Of a stretch of 64,000 bases of DNA, positions 21,796 to 35,400 are shown one piece after another. This DNA comes from Symbiodinium natans (lineage: Eukaryota > Sar > Dinophyceae > Suessiales > Symbiodiniaceae). The notes under the pieces were generated by a model. It saw nothing but the letters and a program-made list of their open reading frames with translations. It did not search any database and had not been told where the DNA came from. A program made the translations under genes and the position numbers. The stretch spans positions 372,001-436,000 of the forward strand of contig CAJNDS010000791.1 of the NCBI GenBank assembly GCA_905221605.1. The letters run 5' to 3'. The first letter of the stretch is position 1; each line of letters starts with the position of its first letter.

Positions 21796-22514
21796 CGCCC
21801 CCAACACACTAAAGCGAGTCCAACATTACGAGGGGAAGCTCGCCGAGAAGAGGCAGAAAACATCTACAGGGGTCCGAGGCTTTCACTAGGAGGTCGGTAC
21901 CATCGTCTGCCCGGCGAGAAACCAACGCCTCCGGCGCCAGGGTTCCGAAGCTTGGGTTCAAGGTTTCTGGGTGTAGCGTTTGGGGCTTAGCATTTGGGGC
22001 TTAGGGAAGGCTTCGGAACCGTGGGGTTCAGCTTCGAGCTTCGAGCTTCGTTTGCCAGTCTCGGAGATCTATACGTGGTTGCAGTGGCTTTGATGTGCGG
22101 AGCCCCGGACCCACAGGCAAGACAGCTTGGCTCCTTGGTCGGCTACCACAAGCTTCACAAAGGAAGCCATACCCTCCGTACACCTCAAGAATGAAATGCC
22201 GACTCACCCCTCTATGGGTTGAGGGGCTCAGGGTCCCTGAATCTGAGCCACCCCAGAAGGGCCCGGCCTGATGCCTGGCATTGGGGGCGGCAGGCCCCGT
22301 GAAGCCAGCCAGAAACCTTGGAGGTCTTCTGATAAGCCTGGGGTTTCTGGCCGAATGCCCTCGTCATTCTGGATCTAAGAATTGTCGGGCATTGTGTTGA
22401 GGCAGTTTGGGGATTGCAGGCTTCTTGCGGGCGAACCTCAGGGCGGGGTGCCCACGAAAACGGCTCGGATGCACGCATTGCTGAGGCTGAGGCTTGATGA
22501 CAGTAGTTTTTGGC

Positions 22515-22583
22515 AGGCTTGAGGGGGGCCAAGAGGAAGTCAAGCACTGGCAGGGCTGACTTCACAGAGTTGTGGCCGTCGCC
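22515..22583 (-). CDS. Candidate exon, product unknown
   Basis: After the acceptor GCTTCAG the minus strand reads GDGHNSVKSALPVLDFLLAP then LKPA with GC-ending codons. The left border is not fixed. No family is recognised. Confidence 0.4.
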
Positions 22584-22971
22584 CTGAAGCCGCAAAACCT
22601 GGATCCATAACATGCGTGGCGTAGTGCAAGCTCCAGATGACATCCCCACCTCGGAACCGACTTCCGAACTCTCCAGCCAACCCGAATACCCGAGCCGCAC
22701 CCCGCAAGCAACGATAACCACAACCCACAAGGCTCATCATGCCCCCCGCAGAAAATATTGCTAAACCCTACATCCTAAGCTCCAAAAACCCAACCCCAAA
22801 ATCCAATGAAAACCCTAACCTGCGCGTGTTTCCGAGGTTTGGGCGTGCGGAGGTTGGAAAAACTGCACAGCCAAAGGGCGGCCTGAGGTTCTCCAAGCAG
22901 GAGTGGTGCTAGGGTCTAAGGGTTGATAGGGCTGCATGGCTTGCAGGAGATTGGGGCAAAGGTCTCAAGGG

Positions 22972-22972
<1 letters not shown>

Positions 22973-23039
<67 letters not shown>

Positions 23040-23220
23040 AAAAAAAGAGATAAAGAAAAAAAGAAAGATAGATAGATGGAAAGAAAGAAATAACGAAGGA
23101 AAGAAATCAAGAACAATAAAGAAAGAAAGAACGAAATAGAGAAAGAAAGAAAGAATACATACATACAGAAAGAAAGAAATAAATAATTAACGAAAGAAAG
23201 AAAGAAAGAAAGGGAAAGAG
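22973..23220 (+). repeat. Purine microsatellite: (GA)n then (GAAA)n
   Basis: About 65 bp of GA dinucleotides pass into irregular AAAG/GAAA tetranucleotides up to 23220. The long Arg/Glu or Ser/Leu open frames over it are artefacts. Confidence 0.9.
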
Positions 23221-23409
23221 AGCCAACGCATTGCGGAAGTCAAGCCGCAGAAGTCCCGAACTCCAAAACTCTTCACTCCAGGCCGTGAGCCAAAGCCCAA
23301 GAACACTTGTCAATGCTGGGGGTGGAACTAAATTGTGGGCCCTTCCAAAGCACCCCACTGCAGCAGAAAAACATCCGTCTTTCCGTCTTGCCGTCTTGTG
23401 AAGCGTTCG

Positions 23410-23511
23410 CTTCGCTGGCTGCGGGCCCAAGAAGTGCACGACAAACCAGCGTGGGCCCCCGGCCGCAGCCCACAGCGTCACTCCAGGCCTCAGCCTCGAC
23501 ATGGGCTCCAC
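23410..23511 (-). CDS. Candidate exon, product unknown
   Basis: After a GCAG acceptor at 23512 the minus strand reads VEPMSRLRPGVTLWAAAGG then PRWFVVHFLGPQPAK, with mostly GC-ending codons. A second frame is also open, so the reading is uncertain. Confidence 0.3.
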
Positions 23512-24510
23512 CTGCGGATTGCTGGGGGGTTTGAAGTTTGAAGCCCCGGCAAAGTAAAGGCTATGGGATCTTCATGAAAAGGGGGGGCCATCTTTTGGGG
23601 TAAGGAGTTTAGGAGCACGGAACATGTCTCAAGGGTGTGGGTTCAGCGTCTTGCTCGGCTGCTAGACTTCCTTCAGGCCCATGCTTCGAGTGCCCCGAAT
23701 AAGGCTCATAACCGGCGGCTTTTACCAAATGTGGCTCCCAAGGCTGGCTTGCACTGTTATACACCTCGCCTTGGCCTTCGGCTTCCGGAGAGCCGATGGT
23801 TTAAAGCTCGATGGCTGCGGGCACTGGCTTTCGACAGAAGGCTCTTGTGGGCAGGGCTTCCGTATGCAGGGTCTATAGGGACCCTTTAGGGGCTCAGTTG
23901 TAAGCTGGCAATACACCGCGGACACGAGCAAAGCCGTCGAGATGGGTCGGCGCAGTACCAGGGAGGACGCGATGGGGAGAGCCGAAGGGATGTGGCTAGG
24001 CATTAGGGATCAACTGCGTAACAAGGGAACTGAAGATGACAAATGTATGTACGAGGATTCGACAAGATTGTTGCTCGGACTCTGCTCGAAGAGGCTGCAT
24101 CGAGGAACATTGGCTTTCTGGGGCCTAAGCTGCGGTGGCTTCGCCTGGCCGCCTGGAACAGCCGGGAATGTGCTGGAACATGTCCGCTACAGTACCTGCA
24201 CAACAAGGCAAGGTTCACTTCGTGACGCCTTGCCTCCGGAAGAACATCGAAGCTCCCCAAGCGGTCGCTTCACCCAAGATGCACGCCGCAAGTCCAAGCT
24301 TTCGTTGCTTGGCTGCCCCGTTCCTATTCGAAACGAGGCATTGCGGCTTGGGCGCTCCCGGGAATAGTGCGGAACATTGTCTTGGACACCTATAGGAAAG
24401 CCATGGTCAGGGGACCCTGGATAGGGGTTCCGAAGACTCCCCCACCCCTGCTTTTTACAAAAATTGCGCGGGGCAAGGCAAATAAAACACCGGGCAGCAG
24501 AAGCTCAGAC

Positions 24511-27500
24511 TTGCATGGCTTCTGCCTCGATGATCTTGCGCACCGCCTCCTCGGAAAGTACGAGGGGTTTCTGCGCAAAGAAGCCCTTGGCGGCTTCGAA
24601 GTGGCGCAACATGCCTGCCGGAAGACAGGAGATGGACTGCTGGTTTTTGCAAGGAGGACCACCAACAAACAAAAGTCACACCACGCAGTACCACATCACG
24701 GATGACCCTAAGCCCTAAGCCCAAGAGCCCCGAAACTCCCGACTCCCACCCCGAACTAGACTCTAGACAAACCTTCAACGGGTTTTCAAAATGGTTTCCC
24801 AGATTTTCGGGCCGGGCCGAGGCGGTGGACGCACAGAGTTGCAACGACAGTACAACATCACAGACAGATCACACGGGCTGGGGCTCCTGGACAAAATGAG
24901 GAGAAGCAAAAGGATATTGAACAACACAATTACGCTGGGATCGGCGGAGCTGCCGTCGATCGATACGGCGCCCGGTCTCGGCTCGACGGAGATCGCGGTG
25001 AAGTCGGTACTCTGGTCTCCCGCCCCATCCTCGAAGATCTTCTCCCGCACCTTGCAGCCACTTTTAAAGTAAAGTAGAGTAAAGCAAAGTAAAGTAAAGG
25101 TAAAAGGAAAATAAAGGAAAAGGAAAAGGATAAGTAAAAGTAAAAGTAAAAGGTAAAAGTAAAGTAGGTGGTGGTAGGATGCCGCGCCTTGTAGCCAAAG
25201 ATCTCCTCCATTGCAGCCAGAGCCTTCTCCATGTAGAGGCTGTCCTGCTCGTTCTTGTAGAGGTGGGGATGGTTGGTGACGACATCGTCGCCCTCGAGGG
25301 CACTTCCGGAGGTGCGGAACACCATGGAGTACCGGTCATCGGTGATGTTGAAAACGACGCCGGCGTGCTTTTGAAAGGCATCGAAGGCCAGCGCCTCTCC
25401 CACATCAATGGCAGCGTACTGGCCCGGCACCTTCTGTCGCACTGGAGCCAGGACAAGAGACTCCAAGCAGCAAAAGCGACTCTACTGTAAGCCTGCGACC
25501 TCATGGACCTCATGCCTCGTGTCGTGACCCGCCTGCCCGGCAGGGTCGGCCCGATGTCGCATGGACCACAGGTGGACGTTGAAGAAATTTGCCGCAAAGT
25601 TGGCCAATTTCCGGTCCGTCCTGCGGCTTTGCGCAAGCCTAGGCTCAACCTAGAAAAAAAATAAAGGCCATGCGATACCAAGGGCGATCATTCAGGGCAT
25701 GAACGTGCTTTGTTTTGAAGACCTGCATGCTGCGGGCTCTGGCAGGAAGTTGCTCCGTCCTGTTGGAGAAGTGCGGGTAGGTACCGAGGAAGAGGGCCTT
25801 TTGCATCAAGTCTCGGTTGGAGTCGTCGATGTATCCGCCTTCTAGGAGAGACTTGTAGGCATAGTTCGGTGTCATCCTCTGGCTTCACACCCAGGCCCAT
25901 GAAGATGTTGTAGTATGTTGCAGTATGTTGCAGTTTGAGACGTTTGAGAGCCGGATGGCTGTTGAAAGTTGACTAAAAGGATGCTGGACAGGGAATGCCA
26001 AGAAAAACAAAACGAACCTGGACAAGACTCCGCTGCACCGTGGGCGTCTCCCACACAAGGAAGGGCTTCGAGCCCTGCGTCACGGGGCTAAGCGCCACGT
26101 GAAAGTTCACCTGGCTCGAACTTCTCAAATGTACTTGAACACCCCCATTGCCTCTAATCCGCAGATCTTCAGGAAGCCAACAAAACCCCGGAACAACAGA
26201 CGAGACAACAGACTCTCAACTTTCAACCCACTGCAAGAGACCTTTGATGCCCACCTGGCTGGGGAAGGAGTCGGACACGCAGAGCTCAGCGTCCGCTGGC
26301 ATTGATGAGAACGTGCAATGCACGCCATCGGAGTCGCCAATCGGCATGCCCACCTCTGTGGGGACAACAAAATTCCATTCTGGGCACTCCGATACTCCGG
26401 AGCGAAAGCCCGTTGATACAAGGCATACTTACGGCATGCTGCCAGCTTCCTCATGACCGAAATCGCTCGCAAGTGAAACTCTCCCTGCCCTTGGCCTTGT
26501 GTCGGAAGGTGTTGACCTGCACGATCTTCACACCCGGGTTGTAGGCCTTGACCATCGCCATGTTCCTGGGCTCCGCACAAAGCTACCACAAGGCGAAAGC
26601 AAGCTTGGGAAGGCGGGCTTCGAAGGCCCCTGTGCCTGCCAGTGCTTCCTAATGCCTAAGCCCTCAAAAAAAACACACCTATGATTCGAGTCGCGCGTGC
26701 TTACGGTGTTTGCAACGTGGCGCGACGGGGCGATGAAGAACCCGAGACGACCGCACCAACGCGGAGCTCGCGATCTTTCGCCGCACTCTGAAGCCCTTTG
26801 CCTTTATACCTTCCTCTCACGAAGAATGAGCCGTATTGCCACCCGGCTTCCGCTTGAGGATCTTCACCGCCGTGGGGTGGAAAAAGGCTGCCAGCGTGAA
26901 CTCGGCATCCAGAGTCGTGAAGCCTTTGAAGTTCAGCCTTGCTCGCAGGAGCCTTTGGAATTCGGAGACTTGGTCCATCTCCTCCCGAAGAGCAGCAGCC
27001 TCCTCCTCAGTGATGTCAATCTTCACCACCTGCTCAATGAGCGCATGCCCTCGCATGCCCGTAAAGGCAAACCAGTGCCTTAGCCTATCGCCCCGAACAT
27101 CTCTGAAATTCTGGCACTGTTGCAAACGTCCCTTTCCATCATCTGTACCGAGTAAACTGAAGCTGTGGGGTTTGCTTCCGTGATCTGGATATGGGTGAGA
27201 GTCTGTCCCTATTGGAATATGGGGCTCGAAAGACGGGCGCTTCATCTTTGGCAGCTATCCAATTCACTAGTTTCTTTGATGCCCCAGAGAAAGATCACAC
27301 AAGAATGAGCACGCCGACAAGGGGAAGCTTGATTGGTGTGCAGCTCAACATCATTGTGTCCCTGAAAACCCTGTCACGCAGCCCGCATCTCAATCTTGGT
27401 TCGCCTGTGACCGATAAGGCTTCAACTTTCGCTGGACCGCAGGAATGTACTCCACGTCCTGCTGCGACACTCGTGCCGAAGCAAAACGGGCCGACAAACA

Positions 27501-27942
27501 ACACACACACACACAGACACATGCCTAATCCAATCCTAATCCCCTGGATTTCGATCCTTCTGAAGCGTCTCCATGAAGCGCGGCCAGTAGCTCTCCTTCT
27601 TTGAGGAGATCTTGTATGATCTCTCCGAGAAAGAGTTTGCTTGGGAACCCGAAGCTCTACGGCACACTTTCTCTGGGGTGAAGCATCCAAGGAACCATCT
27701 CAGGGCTCATGGTGTAGTTCGACACGATGTTGTTCCTCAGCAGCCGGTCTTGCGTAGGGGCGCGAAGCGGTCAAGCGGGTTAAAACCCCTTTTATATATA
27801 TATATATACATGGCATATACATATATATATATATGTATACTACGACAAGACAAGCCTACAGCCTGCTCCGGGATCCACCAGGTCTCTGGAAGGCGATGTT
27901 CTGGTCCAAAGCATGGTTGAACATGCCCTCGACCCGCACCAG
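24511..27942 (-). CDS. Multi-exon gene, product not recognised
   Basis: At least twelve exon-like segments follow one another on the minus strand: 27887-27942, 27701-27748, 27557-27625, 26840-27029, 26496-26565, 26254-26353, 26018-26110, 25709-25876, 25533-25620, 25188-25430, 24936-25050, 24511-24640. Most begin after AG|G and end at GC, GA or GT donors, and 26018-26110 is exactly 31 codons. Sample stretches are SNYTMSP, SKKESYWPRFMETLQK, ITEEEAAALREEMDQV, VKAYNPGVKIVQVNTFRHK, GIYIDD-like GGYIDDSNRDLMQKALFLG, VVFNITDDRYSMVFRTSG, FGYK. No membrane segment or catalytic signature is obvious. The phase between 26018-26110 and 25709-25876 does not match as drawn, so an exon is missing there or a border is wrong. 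The protein is probably soluble; function is unknown. Confidence 0.72.
25068..25165 (+). repeat. AAAGTA/AAAGGA-rich intron
   Basis: Tandem AAAGT, AAAGG and AAAGTAAAAG units fill the small intron between exons 25188-25430 and 24936-25050 of the unidentified gene. Confidence 0.85.
27795..27840. repeat. (TA)n palindromic stretch in intron
   Basis: Two TA runs separated by CATGGCATATAC lie between exons 27887-27942 and 27701-27748. Confidence 0.85.
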
Positions 27943-29396
27943 CTTCGGATGAGAAGGTTGCGAGCTCGCGTCTTCCTCCAACATACTTCGTGTCGAGATC
28001 TCCGGTCCTGCCAACACGGCTTCTTCTGCCTCCTTGTGCTGCCTGTGCCTTGCCCCACTACACGGCACATGGCAGATGCCTGTCATGAATGCTGTTGGAA
28101 CACACCTGCACTTGCATGCGTTTGCAGCAGTGCACAAGCAAGGACAGCTCCTTCAAGCTCGTTCAGCAGGGCTTGCCTCAAGAGGCGGCATTTGCGTGCG
28201 CCGAAAAGTGCATCAACACAGCGCCAGTCGACACACTCAACACGACCTGAAACAATACAGGGAGCCCAATATCCCACACACGAGCGTTGCCTGAATCAAG
28301 CCGGCACTAAGCCAGCCGGCCGAGTTGCAAAGGTGGCATCACATATTTGCATGACACCGTCGCCAGCAAGGACAGGACAATCACAATCTGCATGATCCTG
28401 CCCAGATCAAAAGCACCCGCAAAAAACACAAAAAACAGCAGAACCAGGAACCCTTGCCAGCACCAACACCGTCCTGCGGCGGGTCGCGAGATCCCGTGAC
28501 GGAAGGGTCGGGCACGTACCAATGCGCTTGGGCCAAAAAGGGCTGGGAGTTTCAACTCGGATCCAGGATGCCTGGGCCAACTTGAACAGAGGAAGCGATT
28601 GCATCGCAGGCACTAAGCCAGGAGGTTGATTGGCTGAAATATCCGAACTGCATACATTGGGGTGTTCGCATTGTCACCGGGCCGATCTCATTCTCAAGAC
28701 GCCGATCAACGGAATAGAGGGGTTTCGTTGCTTCATGCTTTCTGGGCAAGTGGGCCGGCTGTAGGCTTCAATATCGAAGAAATCGAACAGGTTGAAGACA
28801 GCAAAATGTGTAGCGAGGATTCTCGTTTATCCGCCGACCCCCCGAATCATCGTTCTAAAGCCTTTGTTGTTTTCCTTCCACAGCTTACGCCCACCCGCCC
28901 TACCCCCCTACCCCGCCTACCCCAGGTTTAGTGTTTGGGTTTTGATCTTCGCGTTCAGCCTCTCAAGTCCATGCATTCACTAGTCGAGCGGCTTGTGAAG
29001 CCTCTTTACAGCATATATACAACCAAACCGTGACTGCCTGCCCCCCTCACAACCCCACCCTTCCTCTCGCACCCGTTCTTCTATGTAAGGAGTCGAAACA
29101 TGTCGATAATCGCCCAGACACTGGGCACCCAAAGGCGCATCACTCCCCCCCCCCTAAAAAAGTATCCGGACGCAGACATAAAGTTGGAAGGGCCGTTAAC
29201 TGCATCTGGCGACATGAAGGAACCCCACACAATATCGAAGCCGGATGACTTGCAACCTGCTGATCTGGTCTGCCCGTTCATTGTGGCACTTGTGACAAGA
29301 GGCCAATGAGTGAAGAACCTTTCCCTGAGAATCCATGGCTTAGACTGTATTGAAACCGCCGCTGCCAGAGCATTTTTCCCCACGGTCTCTCAGCAT
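27943..29396. other. Intergenic region between two minus-strand genes
   Basis: No confident exon was seen. This should hold the 5' end of the unidentified gene and the 3' end of the CWC22 gene. An isolated head motif of the composite repeat lies at 28831-28841. Confidence 0.4.
28831..28841 (+). repeat. Solo CCGCCGACCCC head motif
   Basis: TTATCCGCCGACCCC recurs here without the satellite or the 165-bp element. It is followed by about 60 bp of ordinary sequence and then short CCCGCCCTACCCCCCTACC tandem units. It may be a remnant or an incipient copy of the composite repeat. Confidence 0.55.
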
Positions 29397-29936
29397 TTAG
29401 GAGTCGGAGGAGTCAGAGCTTGAGCTGTCCGAATCCGAGTCGTCAGAGTCCTGGGCGCTTGCTGATATGTCCCAAGTTTCGTGCGCGGGGACTTCCACCC
29501 CAGTGCAACATTATGTTGAGACAAAGGCCACCACACACGTGGCATGAAAGACATGAGCATGCCACTGCCCAAAGTAGGGGCGCTTGCATTTCCAGTCGGC
29601 TGCCGTTGAAAGATGTAGCAGAATCCAAGTGACGCAACTCAGAAAGTAGATTGCAACCTTTAGATGTCACATCGACATGCAGCCTCAAAGATGTTGGGGT
29701 CAACGGACGGCTTTTGTCGCAGTTGCAGGCCCTTGCCAACGAATCACAAAGCACTTAGCAGAACTAGCTCCAAGAAAAGACGCAACGAGCCCGAGCACAA
29801 GCCCAGCCCAAAACTTCAACCTCCGACCCCCGAACCCTGAACTAGACCTTGACAGGCGCCCTGAGAGCCAGGCATCCGAGTCGGAGTCCGAGTCGGAATC
29901 TGAGGAGCTGGAGCTGGATGATGATGACGAGGACTC
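29397..29936 (-). other. CWC22: CWC22 Ser/Asp-rich C-terminal exons
   Basis: Exon 29874-29936 reads a run of serines followed by SDSDSDSDSD; exon 29397-29450 reads DSDDSDSDSSSSDSSDS and stops. They join in frame through a GC-AG intron. Such a tail follows the MA3 domain in plant and animal CWC22. A linking exon between 31128 and 29936 is expected; a weak candidate near 30150-30178 reads EAAEERAMDAAP. Confidence 0.75.
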
Positions 29937-32384
29937 CTCAAGCCAAGGAGGGTCGAAAGTGCGGTCTGCGCCGACATGTCCACAAACCCGGCCTTCTGAG
30001 TCTCTAGAAATGAAACCCAAACCACACAAACTCCAGAATACGACCCCGGGATTGGGGCCAGCGTCTTGCAGGGTTTGGAGAAGGTTTTTGGGGCAATGGG
30101 GAACCGCAGGAAATTGATCCATGCAAGTCTAACAAGTGCTGCGGAGCTGCATCCATAGCCCTCTCCTCTGCCGCCTCAGGTGGTGGATGCAGGAAGGGAG
30201 GGGCGCGATGGGGCCCGGTGGTCCGAGTTCCAAGGCAAGAAGTCCTCAAACCTAAAGCCCCGCAAGCCCAGATGCTCCGAAAGGGTGAGGGCCAGGCGCT
30301 CAAAGCCAACAAACACATGGCATCTAACCCCATCACTGTTCTTGATTTTTTCAGGCACTTAGGGCTCCAAATGAGGGTGCCAGGTGCTCAGTCGGCTTCA
30401 CGAGGCTGCAGCGGTAAACCCTTACACCCTCCAAACACCTCTGTCCACTCGAACCACAGCTGACACCAACAAACCCCTCATATCTAAGCCGTAAGCCCTA
30501 TAAACCCGAGTCCAGGCTTCCTCGAGGGCTCAGGATCGCCAACCCCAAATCCTTTAACAATTGAACCCTATAGGTACCTATAGGCTAGGTCCTAAGCCTG
30601 AAAACTCCAAAGCTGATCCCCCAACGCCCCCCTCCGGGATCTTGCCCTCAAAGCCATTCTTTGTCCAGGTTCTTAGGGGCCTTCTTTTCTTTTGAGACTC
30701 TTAGTTGCTCTGCTACCCACTGCTTGCTTGACTGCTAAAGACATCTTGGCTCCCCGACCCGCTGCGCTTCGTGGGCGGCGCGGGCGTTGGCCTCTTCGAG
30801 GAATCCTCGCAGGTCCTCCGTTTTAGGCAGCGGGTTTGGGGTTTGGGGTAGAGGGTTTCAGGATCATTGAAGAAAAAGCGTTGGGTTTAGGATGTAGAGC
30901 CGGGCACAGCGCTTGAAAATTCAGCCTGCTGTTGAATGATATCAGTTGCATCTCCCTCCACCCAGCTCCAAACTCTCTAGCCATATCCTGCCGAAACCGG
31001 TGGGGTTTTGGAGATTCGAGCTCAAGATTCGGGATTCGGAAGCTTCTGCTCTCGCCCCAAACAAAAGGAAGCCCGTACTATTTGCAACGAAACCCTAAGC
31101 CAATCCATGCGACCCGATGCTTGGCGCCTCTGTGAGCACTCCCAGACCGATCGCGGTGAAGTAGTTGATCGCAAAGCGCACGTTCTTCGGGTGATCCTTT
31201 CTTTGGGTTTATGAGTCTAGGGATGTCTAGGGCTTCTGGGCTGTGGGAACTCAGGCTTTCAATTCTAAAGCTCGAGCTTTGTGCCGCCCCCCTGCACGTC
31301 CTTTGGGAAAAGGCCGGTGAAGAAAGGCTTGAGCTCATCCTCGTTCAAGCGGTCGACCAGCTTTTTCACACCCCACCTTTGCTGAAGTTCTCTGGAGAGG
31401 TCGTTCAGCGCGTGGGTACTTTAGGATATTTGGTCAGCTCTTGTGACATGAAAGACTCAGGTTCAACCCCTCAAACTGGAGCAGAGTGAGATTCGAGTGA
31501 CTTGTGTCTACTCTCAGTCAATGAGACTCAGGAAAGCAAAATTGGTACGACTTGCAGGAGGTTGGGGGGCCGGGGGGGCAACAGGGCTCCAAAACCCCCA
31601 GCTGAGACCCTACAGTGCACAGTGTCAGTCTGCTCCCAGCAAAGATCCGTGCCCCGAATGTCGATTTCTGGAAAAGTCCGCCAGGTCCAAGCTCCCGGCT
31701 GTTCGGAAAGCTCTTGGAATATCACCTCGGCTACGCTTTTGGGTATCAAGATTCACAAGGCTTTCTATCCCCTGAATCCTTGACCCAAAACTTAAGCCAA
31801 TGGGGATGCGAACTTGCAACTCTAAGTTAAATGCTGAAACCCTGCACCTCTCAAACCCCAAATTGCTCTGGGCTCCATCCCACAACCAACTTGCAGAGCC
31901 ACCTTTATGAAGATACGGGAACTCGAGGTAGTGGTGTCCTCCGTGATCTTCACCTGGCTTTTCGAGGTTAGGGCTTCCAGAGCTTAAGGTTTCAGGGTGT
32001 CGTGTCGGGGTTCAGGGCCTATTTACGGTTTATACGGCTGCCACGCGTAGATTTTTATAGCGTCCCGCATGCATCTGGTTCCCTGAACTCTTCAGTCTAA
32101 AGGATCCCCTCGGAATCTAAAGTCTCCTGCGCAAGTTTGTCAATCCCTGGCTCCCTAAAACATCGACCCCGAGACAGAACTAGTCGCACAAACCCTGGTG
32201 TTGTGGAAGCCTATGCCTTAGGAAATCTCCCGACTCAACTGTCATGTCAACTGACGCTGAAATTCCTGCGACCTGCCGGGTTAAGCCCATCCAAGAAACA
32301 CAGGAGCAAGCGCGAGAAAGTGAGATAAACAGCAAACAAATTAGCAATGCAATGAGAGACATAGAAAACGAGAACGACAGAGAA

Positions 32385-32415
<31 letters not shown>

Positions 32416-35400
32416 GAGAGAGAGAGCGAGAGCCAAGAAGAGAGAACGCTGCCCCGCCTGTGCCCAAATGCTCCAGGGGATCGCGTCCTCCCCACTGGTA
32501 GGTACAAGGCTTCATGTTTCGGGCGTAGGCTTCGGAGTTGAAAGCTTAGGATGAGGTGGCTTTCTCGCACTGAAAGGTTCTGAGGTGAACGACTTCTTTC
32601 TCTCTTCCGTCCAAGCATCATAGTGCCTCAGTTTACCTCCTACTAGTAGGGTCTGGTATGCCCTTGCCCTTGCTGCCAACCCCCAAACTGCGAAGCTGGA
32701 GAGCACCCCATCCTAAGAACAACCTTGGGACACATGGGTAGCTATAAGACTCCGGTCAGAAGTCGGAAAACCTGTGAACCCCCAAGTAGGTTCTCCATAA
32801 CCTCCAAGCCCAGGCTTTGGGGCGTTAAGTTGGCTAGGCTTGGCGCAAAGGCTCAGCGCTTCTTCAGGCCTTGTGGGGCACGGCTCAAACGCATGTTTTG
32901 GGGTATTGGGGTCATTGAGGGCCGGCCCTGCACCCCAAACCTGCACCGATCTCGCTTTGAGCAGTTGGAACCCATGAAGCTGCATCAGAGCAGTCCGTGT
33001 ACAAGAGGTGCGCGAAGAACTTTCCGATGTTGCGCAGCTTGTTGGTCTCTAACCTCGCTCGGGAGTCGCGCAGCGAGGGAAGCTTGGGCCCTCAAAGCCT
33101 TGCGGAAAAACGAACAACATCCAAAATCCCTCAGAGGCATAGGCCCAGACCCTGAACAGGGGCCCCCGGCACCCTAAACTTCAGCCGAACACAAGGTAGA
33201 AATCATCAACCTCACTGAGGCTTCGGGGCCTCCACAACCCCAAGGACCCAAACTCATCAAAGCCCTCATGAGGTCGCCTGTGTACTGTGTTGAACTGGAT
33301 GCCGAAGGACTCCGTGAAGTTGTCCTGCTGCACTCGGAGCCAGATTGGGCAGACACTGAATAGGGTTTGGGGCAGCAGGAAAGCTTGTGGGAAAGTTATC
33401 CTTGCCAGCTGCTCCCCGGGTCCTGATAGACGGGATTCAGTCGGCACAGACGCTCCGCCTATCCAGGACAACACTTCGGCAAAACCTCGGGGTAACCCTC
33501 GAGCTCTTTTCTCAAAGTCGCTCTTGCCGATGACCTCTACCTGGCAAGCCTTGGCCAGGAACCGAGCAGTGATCCCAAGCCTGAAACCCGACGCTCTAAA
33601 CAACCATAAATCCCTGTAAGCTCTAAACGGCAGACTACTGCACAAAGTGGCCCCTAAAATCCTGCGACTCTGAGAAGCCAGTTCTCACCGTCTTCCTCCG
33701 GCCTGGAGAACGAAGAACCTGCGCAGAATCAGCGGTGTGGAGTTGTCCAAGGTTCTCGTGCTTCGGGAATCATCCAGCTGCCCAAGTGCATGGTTATCCT
33801 AAGTATCCCGCAACATCCCTAAAAGACCCAGGCCCCACGTGCAAAGCCCGAAGCCTGAAGAGGGCAACCCACACCCAGGAGCGCCACAGCGTAGAATAGT
33901 TGGTAGTCCAGTAACCATAATGTGCTACGAGGGACACCCAGGAGCCAAAAAGGGCAAAACGGTACCGCTGGGCTACCCGAAATACTACCCTACGAAACTC
34001 TTCAACGTTTAGACCCCCCTAAATGTCCGCCTGTTGAACATCTTCTCCATGGCGCAGCAGTCAATGAGCATGGTGCAAACCTGAGAGAAAGCTCTGCGAA
34101 ATTTCGGCTTCAGGGCACCTGCACCTGGGCTTTCCTACCCTAAATGGGGGTCCATGTGCTGGCGAAGCTTAGACGAGATTTTCTTGTAGCAAAGCCCCGA
34201 AGTCCCACTTGGGAAACAACCTTGAGCCCGCAGGTCGGGCCTCCTTCTCCTGGCCCTCTGCGATGTTCAGCTTCAGGATCTTGTGCACGCACTCCTCGGG
34301 CCGTGTTCTGTTTGTGGTTATCGAGTTCTGAGTCAACCTGATTGCGCATTTTACCTCTCCGCAATCTGCACAGCGATGTGCCTTCTAGGTGAGAGGTGCC
34401 GATGCAAGCTAAGCCCAAATCCTCCCAGCCCCAAATTTGCTTTGGAGACCCCGGCGCCATGACGAACCCCCGAGCCACAGGCCGCCCCAATTTTGTTCAT
34501 ACTTCTTCCGGTGGAATCTTCTGTGGTTTCGGCTTCAGGGTTGCCACCATGCCACACTCAAAACCCTGAACCCTAGTCTAACCCCTCTGCGCCTTGCCTC
34601 GTAGTGCACTGAGGACATGATCACCAGGTAAATGGACCTCTGCAATCAGTCTGGGACCCTGAACCCCCGGATTTAAGCACAACAATATTCAAGGCTATGC
34701 CGGCTAAAGCCTGTAATATCCCCCCTAGCCTAAACCCCTGTTCAGGTGTGTCCTCTATGATCGTGAAGCCTAAACTAAACAATGCACTCTGAACCCATGA
34801 TCTGCTGCAGACAGTCATCTCACACCTGAAGCGAAACTCGAGTTATCTGTAGGCTGTACAAGGTATACTTATAGACAGCAGAGCCGGGTTCGAAGTCTGA
34901 AGTCTGGCGCCTAGGGTTTCAGCACTCGCTACGAGCAAAGCTATCGGCTGCGGCCGTTTCGCAACCCCACTGCCTTTGCCCGATACCTCCCAACATTAAG
35001 GGTCTCATCGGGCGGAACCTGAATCCAGAACATGTCTCAATTGCCTGCAGCTAGAGTCACATGAGCCTCACAGTCTTTGACGGCAAGGCCACATGAAGAA
35101 GGGGAGGAACGGGGTCGTGGTGGGATGTGGCGGGATGGGAAGTGGCCTGCGCAGGTTGACCAAGTCTTGTTCCGTAAAGTCCAAGATCTTCTCCTGAAGA
35201 AACTGGCTGCTGAGGAACGCCAGGGGCATGATCCTAAATCTCAAACCAGCCCAAACCGTACACTCTTGTGGACTGGGGACTCGTGCCGGATGCTCAGGAG
35301 GTGCTTTCGAGGTTCGGGTTTCGGGGGATCTGTGATTGATTGCCAGTCAATAGGTCTTACACGGAAGGCTCCTTGCAGTACGAACTCACATTGCAGTTGG

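Noticed and set aside
22916-23164. Arg/Glu or Ser/Leu-rich frames
   Set aside because: They are simple GA/GAAA repeat translation.
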